DNA of 40,164 nt from Chara braunii (GCA_003427395.1 BFEA01000242.1:136591-176754), one strand, 5' to 3'; counted from the first letter of the stretch, positions 29,080-39,615 are shown. Numbers and translations are program-made. Notes: generated by a model from the sequence alone, not told the origin.

Positions 29080-32000
29080 GTACAATTGTCACCCTAAGTG
29101 TGTGGTTGAGGTGAGACAGCCTTTGTCCGTTGATCTGGCTCAGATCAACGGCCCCAGGCAAGTAACGAATTTTGCCTAGGGGCAGCTGAGGCTGTTGCTG
29201 CCCTCCTCAGCCACTACAAAAGAGGCAGTTGTCCCCCAGCTGCCTCACACTTACCTCCGGCTGCCAGTGTGCAACAACACACTTGCCTCAATGCTGGAGT
29301 GCTGGAGAGGAGGCAGGAGTGTTGCCGACGGAGCTGGAGGACTGCAGAGGAGCGGAGCGACGAAGGAGGAGAGCCATAGCCTTGGCTAGAGCACTCTGCT
29401 CCACCCCTAGGCAGGCTGGTCTCTGGTGGGACTCTGCGACAGCATGGTGAGGAGGGGAAGCGGACCGTGGCAAGGAGCAGCGGGGAGCACGACAACTGGT
29501 GGAGGTGTGCCGGTCGATATTTCCGGCAACCATAACCCATTTTTGTGGGGTTATGCTGCCGAAATACCACGGCGTCGGCCCGACACCTTTATTTTGAGGG
29601 GTGACGCTGCCGTTTTGACGGCACGTCGGCGGCACTTTGTTTTGAAGAGTGACGTTGCCGTTTTCACGGCACAGTAGTATAACGCGGCGAAGTGCTGCCG
29701 TCTTTTTGCGGTAGGACGACATGGCGAAGCGCCGCCGTCTTTTTGCGGTGGTACGGCACGGCGAAGCGCTGCCGTCTTTTTGCGGTGGTACGACGGCGAA
29801 ACGTTGCCGTCTTTTTGCGGTAGTACGGCACGGCGAAGCGCTGCCGGCTTTTTGCGGTGGTACAGCACGGCGAGGCGCCGCTGTCCTTTTTCTACGGTGG
29901 TACGGCACGACGGAGCGCTGGCGTTCTTTTTTTTTTTTTTTTTTGACAGGGCACAGAGCGACGACGTGCTGCCATTTTCCGATGAGAGTTTGGCACGGCA
30001 GTGGAAATGCGGCACGACGGTAGGACGTGCAGCGCGGCAGTGGAGGTTTTTTTTTACGGCGCTGAAAGTTTTTTTTTTTTTTGGCGCGGCGTCTGCTTTT
30101 CTTGGTGAAGGTCTGCTACCATTGGTGTGTACGGCAGCAGTAGCGTGACATGGTGGCGGTTGACGGCATGCGACGATACGAAATCTGAGCGCGACGGGCG
30201 GGTTTATTTTTTATGCAGCATATGAAATAAATGTTTTGTAGATGGGACTACCCAACACTAGCAGTAGTGCGGGACCACTTTGGACCGACTGGGATCAGTT
30301 GGGATCGACGCAAGACGCGGTGGATTTTTTTGGGACGAGTGCGGCTCGCCATCTTCGCACTTGGGACTGTCGAGAGTGAAACTTGCGAGTCGGGAACAGA
30401 CTGGGACAAACAATTGGTCCAAGAATTACCTCAGGACTGAGGTTTCTTCGGCGACACGTATATGTCATTTGGCTTTCTTGAGTGAGCCACGATGCGTTCG
30501 ACACCACTTCACTCAAGGTCAGTCAGTGGACGACTCAGACTCCCTTCACACCTGTGTGCACCCACACATTGCTTGACCATTTTGCTTTGAATGTTCAGGA
30601 GAAAGGTTGAGTGGGGTTGTGGGCGTCATGCATGAGTGAAAAGGTGGGTCTGACGTGAGTAGTGGGACTTTGCTTGTCTTCTTTTGATCGTGTTGTGTGC
30701 GTGGTGTGCAGGTGAGTAAAAAGACGAAAATGCTATTTGACAACATGACGGAGAGTTTGACCCTTATCTTTTTCCGTTCGTCAGTGAGTTGAGTGAACGT
30801 GCTTGCTATTTTTGAAGGATAATCAATGGGTGCCGTGAGAAAAAAAAATTTGATGACAAAAAGAGAATCAAAGCATAACGAATTTAACTCTTCCCAAGGA
30901 AACCCGTTTTATCTCGAATAACCCTATCTACCTATACATGTCTAAGTGGTTCTCATTCTCTATCACCTCTGACTCTTTTTGTCCAAATTACCTTGAGTTT
31001 AGAAAACGAGAATAGTTAAAACCTACTTGGGGTGAACACATTTTCTTTCTCCAGGAAGCATCTGGGGCGGGGGTTCGTTGCTTTAGGAGTCGGTCCTGTT
31101 ATCGACTCAGAGTGGACCGTTTCTACAGGGGGGTACTTTGCCGGTTCGGTGGAGACGGCCCGACTTCTGAGATCCGAGTCTTGTGCTCGGGCAAGGAGAA
31201 GGAGTACCCCAGACCACTTCCTAGAGGGAGAGACATCTAACACTTCAAGCAATGCCCCTGATCAAGAATCATTTGTCATCGAAGAAAATTGAGAATGAGT
31301 AAAGATGAGAATGTGTGCCTAGTCTTAGGTCGGCGGTAGGTCTGAATGAATGACTTTGGCGGCAAGTTTCATCAAGTCAAAACTAAGGCGACCGACTACC
31401 TTGTCGGTTGCATTGAGGTTATTATCAGTAGTCAACTCGTTGTTGGCGGTTATTTGATTGTTTTATGGTGTGCGACCCGCGGTGGTCGAATTTTATTATG
31501 ATCTTGTGTTATTGAATGATGAATTGTTTCTTTCAATTATCATTTTCAATGGGATATATATTCCTGTCGACTACGGTTGACTTCTTTTGATGTAATTATC
31601 TGTGAATGTTATAATTCTTTTTGGCTATATGTTTAAGGAACTAGGATAACTATTTGGGTTTCACGCTTGGTTGAGACCGTCCTAATCGACCGGCGTACGC
31701 TTCGTACTTAGGATATCAGCGCCCTAGGAACGGACGACGTTCGGGTCCGCTTGGCGTTAACCAAGCGTATCTATACTACAGCGAACGAGCAAACGCCCTC
31801 GGCTGACCTACCTCTGCGACTGCATTTAAAAGCTTTCGCATGTGGGTCGGTAGCTTGGTAGGGATACGTCCCTAAGGGTGGTGACAACCTCTTAGGGAAG
31901 CAAGCTTCTGCCCCGCGGGAACCTATCCTGTCGTAGGGGACCGCGGGATGTATAGCTGGCGCACCCGGCCAGAGCGGCGAGGGGACGACGCGACCGCACC

Positions 32001-32165
32001 CGTTTCGATGACATGCGGGATATTCTGCGTCGTTCTTGAGTTGTTCTGTTTGGTTTTGGTTTTTGTTTAAACTCCTGCGTGACGTGGCCGGGAGAGCCCT
32101 CGCCCGCGCGAGGGCCGATGCGCTCGACAACGCGATCTTGATGATCGCGTGGCCAAAATCAACCG
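29080..32165 (-). repeat. Large inverted repeat, copy 2 (minus orientation)
   Basis: This is the reverse-complement partner of 23765-26760. The homology may run a little further to about 28700 through T-rich sequence. It contains a 37-bp minisatellite (29683-29950) that copy 1 lacks. The frame at 31771-32172 (minus) is the counterpart of the short frames at 23769-24202, and its family is unknown. Confidence 0.8.
29683..29950. repeat. 37-bp GC-rich minisatellite, about 7 units
   Basis: The unit is like GGCACGGCGAAGCGCTGCCG followed by TCTTTTTGCGGTGGTAC. The TCTTTTTGCGG word or its variant falls at 29701, 29738, 29775, 29810, 29847, 29884 and 29924. GCCGT/ACGGC words let each unit fold. Related, less regular units extend back to about 29560. 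The Arg/Ala/Ser-rich frames on both strands come from this repeat. Confidence 0.85.
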
Positions 32166-32192
32166 TGCCCAACTACTCAGGCTGCTTTAAAT

Positions 32193-32277
32193 GGAGCTAG
32201 CCCAATTGGTCAAGTAAGATTCGATACTCGTATATGCAGGGTAAAATCGCAATGCCTGTACCTACTGGGCTAGCTCC
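32193..32277 (-). other. tRNA-like segment closed by a 12-bp inverted repeat
   Basis: GGAGCTAGCCCA (32193-32204) and TGGGCTAGCTCC (32266-32277) are perfect reverse complements 61 bp apart. That distance and the 7-bp outer part are like a tRNA acceptor stem. On the minus strand TAGCCCAGTAGG resembles an A-box and GTATCGAATC a B-box. The two boxes lie at tRNA spacing, but the cloverleaf is imperfect. Confidence 0.45.
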
Positions 32278-32509
32278 GGTTACAGAAGTAAGAGGGACGC
32301 CTCTTCTATAAGAACAGTATCAGTCGAGGAACCTATCATTTTGCTGCTAGCAGGCTCGGTCTGCTTGAGCCTGCAGGCAGGTCGGGCCCCTAACCCAATG
32401 GCTAGGCCTCCAGCCCACAACCAAGCTTTCATCCCCGACCAATCTGTCGTCGGCTTTTGCTCAGCTGTGGCGTAGCGCTAGGACCAGGCCAAGTCTCCCT
32501 CCCCCATTT

Positions 32510-32573
32510 GCGGCTCGAACGGGTGTCTAGTCTAATAGGCCAGAGCATCGGCGTCTAAACCGCTAGATGTGGA
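32510..32573 (-). other. tRNA-like module
   Basis: On the minus strand TAGCGGTTTAGACG (A-box-like) is followed by CCGTTCGAGCC, a fair B-box. It lies just outside hairpin repeat copy D and reads away from it, so it may be a separate SINE head. Confidence 0.45.
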
Positions 32574-32611
32574 GTCAAAGTCCTGAAAGTGTACATAAAA
32601 ATAAAATAAAA

Positions 32612-32998
32612 TTAGGTAACCTCTTTTGTTTGCGCCGCGGTCGCGAGCTCAACACGACCATTGTTTTTGGACCTCCCAAGCCCTGAATCACATGACTTAC
32701 CAGCCTCACGTCTTGCTATTAGGTAGGACGGGTCGAGATTTAGTATTCCAACAGCCGCGCGGCTCTTCAGCCTTGGCAAAAGCGAAGTACCGCCAGTTAC
32801 CACCGTCATTTTCGAATGTCGCAGACGTCTGGACTTAGATTCGAAAAAAAAAAGTATTTGGGTCATAGGTATGGTCGAAATAAGTTTTAACCGACGTATG
32901 TCTCATCAAGTCCCTCAATTCAAAGAAAAGGTCGGACACTGTCCGACGTTGAAAAACCCGAGCAGATACCCCTGTAAGGGTTCTGCTCCAACATCGTT
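32612..32998 (-). repeat. Conserved-hairpin repeat, copy D
   Basis: On the minus strand it matches copy C: hairpin arms at 32962-32971 and 32978-32986, the GTCGGAC/GTCCGAC palindrome at 32931-32947, and the downstream body. Its hairpin end directly abuts the 18S head of copy Y, which points the other way. Confidence 0.8.
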
Positions 32999-33083
32999 GC
33001 CTAGTTGATCCTACCAGTGACCATTCTGCTTGTCTCGAAGACTAAGCTATGCACGTCTACGTGTAAACACTTTGCAATTTGAA
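32999..33083 (+). pseudogene. 18S rRNA 5'-end fragment (copy Y), first part
   Basis: CCTAGTTGATCCTACCAGTG, CTTGTCTCGAAGACTAAGC and TTTGAAA follow the 18S 5' end. The match breaks off inside the conserved GTGAAACTGCGAATGG region, where an insertion begins. It resumes at 33833. Confidence 0.85.
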
Positions 33084-33832
33084 ATGGTTCAGGATGATTA
33101 AGGGGTAGGTTCACTGTTCAAGGCCACATGCGGAGACCGTCTTTGCATGGGTGGGTGAAAAATCATCATAGGTAGAAATACTACTTAGGTAGTTAGAGTC
33201 TGCCTGATGCCCAGCAGGTGCGAGTCGATGTTCTCTCATGGATTAGGACCACCGAGCTGGTTGGTCGCCTCTAGGCAGGGTGTAAACATTGGGGTGATCT
33301 CATAGCCCCTGTCATCAGAGTCCTGAGTTGCCCATTTCCAAGGACCATACAAGGGTAGGCTAGGGGACAGGGATAAGAGTTGGATACTGATAAAGTACGG
33401 CTTGGTTGGAACTGTACTGAGCCTCTCCCGATTAGTAGGTAGGATGAAAGGATTGGGGTAATGTACATTAGTAGGAGGGAAATGGGCCCTATACTCCCGA
33501 CTGAGGGGGGATCGGTTAGGGATCTGCCGGTCAGTGAGAGAGGGACAGAGTTTCATAGAGTAGGCCTGCAATACTCCCAGTTGAGATTGAAGTTGCGGGG
33601 GTAGGATCCAATCTTGTAGTGGCAAGCTGGTAGGTGTGGAAGGGATACGACTTGCGATAGGACTTAAGGCTCTAAACCCTTACGGGTCTCCGTATAGGAA
33701 AGGTACAATAGACCTAGTGTGTGGTCACTCCGAGTTCGAGTAGTTGAATTCCTGAGAGTTATCCTGCACCTGGTACCCTGCCTTTAGAACACCAGGGCGT
33801 TTCAAAAAAAAAAAAAAAAAAAAAAAAAAAAA
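33084..33832 (+). mobile_element. Polyadenylated insertion inside 18S copy Y
   Basis: About 750 bp of unrelated sequence ends in a run of 29 A (33804-33832). It interrupts the 18S-derived head exactly, and the rRNA match continues on both sides. The A tail points to LINE-mediated retroposition of a transcript in the plus orientation. No coding domain or known family was recognised, and no clear target duplication was seen. Confidence 0.7.
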
Positions 33833-33985
33833 CAGCGAATGACTCATTAAATCAATTATCATTTGTTTGGTGGTCTCCTTACCACTCGGATAACCGTGGT
33901 ATTTCTAGAGCTAACACGTGCAACATCCTGATTTCTGGAAGGGATGTAATTATTACAAAAGGCCGATCCGGACTTACTTCAAGCT
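33833..33985 (+). pseudogene. 18S rRNA fragment (copy Y), second part
   Basis: CAGCGAATGACTCATTAAAT continues the 18S match through ACTCGGATAACCGTGG, CTAGAGCTAACACGTGCAAC, TTCTGGAAGGGATG and ACAAAAGGCCGATCCGG. It ends at about the same 18S position as copy X. Confidence 0.88.
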
Positions 33986-34420
33986 GCCCATATCTGGCCG
34001 GGGTCTCGAGCAGAACTCCGGCAAAGGGAGGGAGAAAACGACAAGGCTGGTACCTGGTCATGGTGACGATCTGCATGGTCCACATCTGCATGTACTTCTG
34101 CTGATGCGTAGGGTCTGCTGACTGTATCCATCGTTGTACGGTGTTCTTTACAGTTGTGCATTGTCATATTTGGCTGCGCCTTGCGGAACTTGTTCTCAAG
34201 CATCGTCATTTTGCTTAGCCATTATGTACAACTGCTGTGCACGTTGCTGTTTTGTTGAGTTAGCTGTATTTCAGCCACATTTCAAATAGAGCACAGGGTG
34301 TGCTTTATTTAAATGCAACTTTTCTATGCTGCATAGCGGCGGTTTGGTCAGAGGGTGAGGCATTGCGACTTGAGGGAGTGATTTGACTCTCTGAGGGTTA
34401 CTCCTGCCGTTTGGGGGTCC
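33986..34420 (+). repeat. Non-rRNA tail of the 18S-headed repeat, copy Y
   Basis: It starts ATCTGGCCGGGG and continues through GACGATCTGCATGGTC and CACATC. It then has AATAGAGCACAGGGTGTGC and GGTTTGGTCAGAGGG, matching the tail of copy X in order. Confidence 0.7.
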
Positions 34421-35320
34421 GCCAAGAGGCAAACAATAGTTATTGCCTCTAAATTTCAATGAATCAAGATAGCAACTCCCCCCCTTGTCCCCGTGGCATG
34501 CGACCAAATTTGAGGGTCAACCAACCAGGGCCTGAGCTTCTTAATCTTGAACCCCGATAACTTACTCCCCTAAATTCAAATAATAGTATTCGATCTTGTG
34601 TTCGTGAATCCAACTTCTTAAGCGATGAAGTTCCTCCCTATCAAATCGCTTAAACCTCGAATGTTCCACGTTGCAACGTGAAGCTTGCTCACTCATGGAA
34701 GAAGGCCCAATGCCCTGGGTATTGCCGACAATTCCCGTTGGTGGCGGTGACCGATGCCTCCAAAAGAAACTGCCTTGTATAGGCAAAATCCAGTTTTTTT
34801 CGTTAACAAATCTCATATTGAGCTCATGCAAAACTTTTGTCATACTGATGAGAGTCTGATACGCTGAAGATCTGTTTTCCTAGCCTCCAGGAGCCAACTC
34901 ATTGGAAACAAGTGCATATCCTCTCTCTCTAACTGCCCCACTACAAAATGGGCATCAAACATAGGAGCAAAAAATTGGACTCTTGCGAGGGACTTCAACA
35001 ATAAATCTAAGCAAGTTGACTTTCACAAGGATCCGGTAGGCAAATTTATTCGGGCATAAGTTGCGTGCTAGCGATTCGGAACCATGCGGCATTGGGCATG
35101 GTCAGGGAAAAGGTCAAGCTGCTAGTAACATCGACTATGGTGCAGTAGCCATAGTTCTTCGTCAGCACGAAAAAACAGAGATACTACTACCTGCGGCTGC
35201 TGTTCCACGATGGAGCAGCCAACAGCCGGTCAGGCATGCCCTACAGTCGGGCAAGCGGCGCCAGGACCGAGCGCTAATTGCGCCATCCGAAGCGCCGTTC
35301 TGAAAATGGTCCATCCCACT
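34421..35320. other. No recognised gene
   Basis: A 93-codon minus-strand frame (34562-34843, ending EYYYLNLGE) has ordinary amino-acid composition but no recognisable domain, so it is left unassigned. Nothing else in the stretch can be supported. Confidence 0.35.
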
Positions 35321-35362
35321 CGACGCAGAGAAGATCATTATGGCCCCTGTGCAAGGATGACA
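35321..35362 (+). pseudogene. U6 snRNA central fragment (composite 3)
   Basis: CGCAGAGAAGATCATTATGG followed by CCCCTGTGCAAGGATGACAC. It matches U6 from the ACAGAGA box through the CAAGGATGACAC segment. The 3' stem is missing and an A/G-rich tract follows. Confidence 0.88.
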
Positions 35363-35533
35363 CAAAAAGAAGAAGGAAACAAAGAGAAAAGAAAAGAACA
35401 AGGCCCCCAAATGCTACTGCTGCCCTCCCCCCCCACCTGCTAACCACGCAGGCAACCCCCGCCCTACCCTTTCCTGCCTATTTTCTGCCCTTCCTACTAT
35501 TTTTCTGCCTGCCACGAGTCTACTGGTCCCAAG
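35363..35533. other. Purine/pyrimidine-rich spacer of composite 3
   Basis: An A/G-rich tract (35363-35402) followed by C/T-rich sequence separates the U6 and tRNA-like parts. The spacer is longer than in composites 1 and 2. Confidence 0.5.
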
Positions 35534-35592
35534 AGAGCCCGGGAGGACCTGAACCCATACCCTCTTCATGCTGAGCACCTTACCGACCAAGC
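35534..35592 (-). other. tRNA-like module of composite 3
   Basis: On the minus strand TTGGTCGGTAAGG serves as A-box and GGGTTCAGGTCC as B-box, at normal tRNA spacing. The order tRNA-like then antisense U6 is the same as in the other two composites. Confidence 0.6.
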
Positions 35593-35859
35593 ATCGTTAC
35601 CACAAACCAAGTCCCTGCAAACTGCAAGACATTTAAAAAATAAATTGATAGACCGCGTGTGGCGCGGTTGCGCAGCCAAGGGGCGGAGGGGTGACGCGCA
35701 AGGAGCGAGGAGGCATTTTGTGGGGCAAGGGGGAGGGGGAAAAAAGGGTCAGCAATAAGGACGTTTTGGGCCGTGCGAAGGAAAAGGCAGACACCATAAG
35801 GCATTTGTTGACGATCCCACCAAGTGACTTCGCCTACCGCAGAGAGCAGGAGGGAGGGC

Positions 35860-35876
35860 TTTTTTTTTTTTTTTTT
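35860..35876 (-). repeat. T run, possible poly(A) tail of a minus-strand insertion
   Basis: About 17 T on the plus strand, followed by AATTTTTATGGG. It may be the tail of a short minus-strand retroelement lying to its right. Confidence 0.5.
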
Positions 35877-35929
35877 AATTTTTATGGGCGACCGTGGATG
35901 CATCTGCAAATGACCGTGGGCAGGTCCGA

Positions 35930-36070
35930 CACGCATCCGAACTAGTTTCAGGACCAGATACATCCACTGCGCTGTGGAGTCAAGCACGAAACACAGAATA
36001 AGTGTGCATCCCAACTCGTTTTTGAACAAGGTACCTCCACATCGCAGTAGAGTCGAGCACATAGAGCACA
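35930..36070. repeat. Diverged ~72-bp tandem pair
   Basis: GCATCCGAACTAGTTT (about 35934) and GCATCCCAACTCGTTT (about 36006) each lead to GTACC/ATAC-ATCCAC, GTGGAGTC/GTAGAGTC and AAGCAC/GAGCAC. The pair directly flanks the LINE 2 tail. Confidence 0.6.
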
Positions 36071-36090
36071 ATTTTTTTTTTTTTTTTTTT

Positions 36091-36571
36091 GGGGAAAAGC
36101 AAGGAGTCCATTATCATGACAAGAACCATGAGGCCGGGAATTCCTCACAAACAACCCGGAAGAACAAGTCACCATTTGGGCCCATTACCCAGTTGTGGTA
36201 TGTGGGTTTTACCCCAACAACACTTGGCAAAGCCATAGCAAACCAAATAACTAACCAAACAAACGGAACAAAGTAGCAAAATAATTAAAATCCTGGTTTA
36301 ACTTTTCGGCTGCCCCAGAGAAAACCCAAACAAGGGGAAGAATCTAACCACTACGCCTTCCGGTCTAACACGACCCGAAGAAGGAAATCTGCCTTTCCGG
36401 CAGGGCGGACCATCGGTCGAAACCACCCTGGTACTCTCAAACCCAAAACTATCCCTCTTGCCTCCTACTGTGGATCTTCGCAACCGAGTACCCTGGTTGG
36501 ACCTATTAGAGTACAACAACCAAGGCTACCACTCTAAACAAACGAAAAGATAACTACCACTTATCCCTACC
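36091..36571 (-). other. LINE 2 3'UTR
   Basis: Untranslated sequence between the ORF2 stop and the poly(A) tail. No AATAAA was clearly placed near the tail. Confidence 0.6.
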
Positions 36572-37147
36572 CTATCCATTCAGCCATGCTGAGAACTTCA
36601 ACCGTTTATTATTCTCAACCGATACCAGACTTCCTCTAATTGCCCATGTTCTGTCGAACCACCTCCTACCCTGCTCTCTGCTCGCCCCCTCTCCTCCTTT
36701 CCTCCTCCAATCCGCTGTTATCGCACTTCTCAGTTGAGACTTGACACTGTTGATCATGTCCCTGTCTGCCATATCCTCATTACTGAAGATCTGTTTGTTT
36801 CGGCCTTGCCAGATTACTGCAAAGAGGATGGTCCAGGAGACTTGGGCCACGTAGCCCCAACCTTCTCCCAACAAGAGGTTGTCCGGGATGCCTCCCAGTA
36901 GAGTCCACCTCTTGTCCCAAGGGAAGGCCTTGTCTGACAGCCTGTCCCACTGTCTTGACCACCAGGTCCAAACACGGGCTAAAACAGGGCAATCCCACCA
37001 GACGTGGATTGTCGATTCGAAGGCCCACTTACACCTTCCGCAGACTGTCTCTAATCGCAGTCCTCTTTCTGTCAACCAAACTGCAGAAGGGGTGACCAAC
37101 ATAGACAGTAGCCAGAGCGTCGCTGCTAAGCGTTGGCTGGGGATCAT
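36572..37147 (-). pseudogene. LINE 2 ORF2 C-terminus with zf-RVT-like motif
   Basis: Contains VWLTERGLRLETVCGRCKWA, then ESTIHVWWDCPVLARVWTWW. The pattern C..C, then H and C, is that of the zinc-finger-like domain following plant LINE reverse transcriptases. It ends KFSAWLNG and stop, like the LINE 1 terminus. It is in the same frame as 38014-37190, separated by one TAG at 37190-37192. Confidence 0.75.
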
Positions 37148-37189
37148 AATAAGTTGGTGCCAACAGCGTAATAATGCCTGAATAACATG

Positions 37190-38014
37190 CTATGGTTCCG
37201 TGTGCAGTGTCTTAACCCATCTGTCTGTGGCCACCACTTGGGGTGTTTTGCCTGGTTCTTGAAGTCTGTAACCCAGCTCCGCATTATACTCCACTAGCGG
37301 TTTATCTTCCCCTGCCTCACCTCTGCCCCTCCACGACCACTGTACTGGGTCTGCCCTGAGGGCTGCGATGGGCTGCCCTTCACCCATAAGGACGGCCGAC
37401 CAAGTTCCATCTTCTTCACAAGTTTCTCGAATCCTGACTTGCGTGAGCACTGCTGGAGGGCGACCTATCCAGTCATTCTCATCAATCATGCATAGCTTCC
37501 CCGAGCCATTTGCCTCTTCAGCTTTCCAACACTCAAACCTTCTTCTGCCATCTTCAGTGTATTGCACCAGCTTCCAGTATTCATTTATCCCCTCATCCAG
37601 TTTATCCTTGTACCACGAGTCTAGCGGGTCCAAACCTCCCGGACTTAGTTTTTCCTTCCAGGCTGAGGGAATCGCTGCTATAATTGCTTCCAACTTTTCT
37701 TCTATCCCTTTTAGGTTCCCCAGTGTCTGTTTTAGCTCTGAGGGAGTTCGCCAGCTTCCTCTGAACTCGTTCCAAATGTCCGCAACTCGGGAGACTCCTC
37801 GTTCGATCCACGCCCTTCCGAAGCTACCCGTTGTCCTGTCTGCAACAAACCAGGTGTCCCTCTCGTCTCTTAACCGCGGGTTCTCAAAGAGAAGTTGCAG
37901 CAAAACTTCCTGTTTGGTAACTGGTTCTCTCAAATAATACGGTTTGATCTTGCGCCACGCGACTTTCGTCTCTGTTTGACTTGTAGGTCTCATAGTCAGG
38001 TAGGCTTTGACCAT
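37190..38014 (-). pseudogene. LINE 2 ORF2 region between thumb and cysteine motif
   Basis: A 274-codon frame with good amino-acid composition (for example NPRLRDERDTWF and SAWKEKLSPGGLDPLDSWY). By position it is the poorly characterised region between the RT thumb and the C-terminal cysteine motif of ORF2. Confidence 0.6.
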
Positions 38015-38100
38015 TACGCTTTAGCCTACCTTCGCGCACCTCCGTTACTCTTTAGGCAATTGTGTTAATCTAATCCCACTTGGAAATGAAAATTGATAGG

Positions 38101-39024
38101 TCAAGTACCTACACTTTGATAAATCAAGCCTGAGCCTGGAGGCACGAAGTGTTTCAATATACCTGTCCACAACTCAGATTTCACCGGTCTTCGTAAGAAG
38201 GACTCGGTCCAAATGCACACCCACACGTCCTCTGTTCTCCTCAGATTCCAGTTTTTCGACAGAGCTTGTTCCACCAGCCTGATCCAGTGTTCGTTCGAGT
38301 TACAAGTCATTGCCTTTACGCCCCAGTTTGCCAGCATTGCTGAGTTTTGTTTCCTTGGATCCTTCAACCCCATCCCTCCTTCCTTCCTGGGGTAACATAT
38401 AGTATCCCAGGGTTCCTTTGAAATAAAACCCTCTGCATCTGTGCCAAAAGGCTTCCAGATAAATCTTGCGGATCTTTTTTTAACTATCGTTCCAGCCTTC
38501 CCGCCTAGAGGTCTGATTTTCCTGACATACCACAACAGGGCAAACATGGCCACATTCACCACCAGGGCTCTACCCATTAATGACAGATGGGGGGCTTTCC
38601 CCCAAGTTGAAAGTCGGTGAAGCACCTTCTGTTGCAGGAGCTCGTCCTGATCCGCTGTGCAGGACAGCAACGCCACTTGCACCCCAAGGAAGCGCTCAGA
38701 CTGATTATTCTCCACACGCCGCATACCCCATTGAACCTTGAGCGAGAAAGAACTCGGCAGCAGGTACATCGACTTCGACCAGTTGATTGCCGCTTCTGAT
38801 AGTTCCTCATAGTCCTTCAGACACGCTCTCAGGGCTGTCAATGCACAGTCTGTGTTCTCCACAACCGCAAACAAGTCGTCTGCGAGTGCTTTGACTCGAC
38901 AGTCTCTTTCCCCAGTTGGCAGACCCTTGGTCTCACTGTGCGCTCGAATGTTGCAGAGAACGGTTTCCAGTTGAATGATGAAGAGGAGAGGTGTCAGGGG
39001 GCAACCCTGTCGAAGAGATATCAA
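38101..39024 (-). pseudogene. LINE 2 reverse transcriptase, palm and thumb
   Basis: RQGCPLTPLLF, then KALADDLFAVV with the catalytic ADD intact. The thumb follows (HLSLMGRALVVNVAMFALLW, ARFIWKP, then GGMGLKDPRKQNSAML). It is in the same frame as the upstream fingers segment, separated only by stop codons. Confidence 0.88.
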
Positions 39025-39126
39025 AAGTTAAAAAGTCTTCGAGAAGTGTCCGTTGATCATTACCGTTGCCGTAGAAAGCGAATACATCATGATCACCCAC
39101 CTGCAGAAGTTTTCCCCGAACCCTAG

Positions 39127-39615
39127 TCACCTCAGAGTTGTAAGAATATATGACCAGTTTACCCGGTCACATGCTTTCTCCATATCTAGGAGAAGTATGA
39201 CAAAATCCAAATTCTCTTCTTGGATGGTTTCCATTGACTCGATGGACGTGATTATGTTTACAAAAAGTGAACGCCCTTTCACGAATGCTGCCTGGTCTTC
39301 TACCACCAGATCGGGCAGGTACCTTGCTAGCCTTCTAGCCAGGATCTTAGCCAATACTTTATATGCAACGTTTAAGAGGGAGATAGGTCTCAAATTCTGA
39401 ATCTCGCTTCTGTCTCCCTTCTTGAATAGAACCGAGATAATGCCATTGCAGGCATTACGCGGTAACTGTCCTCCTGTCAAAACCTCGTTGTAGATGTTGA
39501 CCAAATCCTCCCCCACAACCTGCCAGAACACTAAGTAAAACTCCACTGGCAAACCATCATTCCCTGGAACCTTCCCTTTCGCCATTGAGCACAGTGTAGA
39601 CCCCGCCTCTTCCAT
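39127..39615 (-). pseudogene. LINE 2 reverse transcriptase, fingers and N-terminal palm
   Basis: GNDGLPVEFYLVFW, ISVLFKKGDRSEIQNLRPIS, LLNVAYKVLAKIL, QAAFVKGRSL and LLLDMEKACDRVNW are the standard blocks of an L1-type reverse transcriptase. A TGA at 39127-39129 and a TAA shortly after break the path to the palm. The bases between still translate as expected (FCRWVIMMYS, then MINGHFSKTF). Confidence 0.9.

Noticed and set aside
29288-30148. Frames rich in CRTTAKRR-type repeats on both strands
   Set aside because: They are translations of the 37-bp minisatellite, whose period is not a multiple of three, so repeats shift frame.
32193-32277. Functional tRNA gene
   Set aside because: T-arm and anticodon arm are badly paired; only the closing stem and box-like words fit.
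34562-34843. 93-codon minus-strand frame with normal composition
   Set aside because: No recognisable family, no supporting neighbours, and short enough to arise by chance; left as an unassigned note.
34844-34875. CTGATGAG followed by GCTGAAGATC, as a possible second hammerhead
   Set aside because: The required GAAAC block and a cleavable triplet at the right distance are missing.
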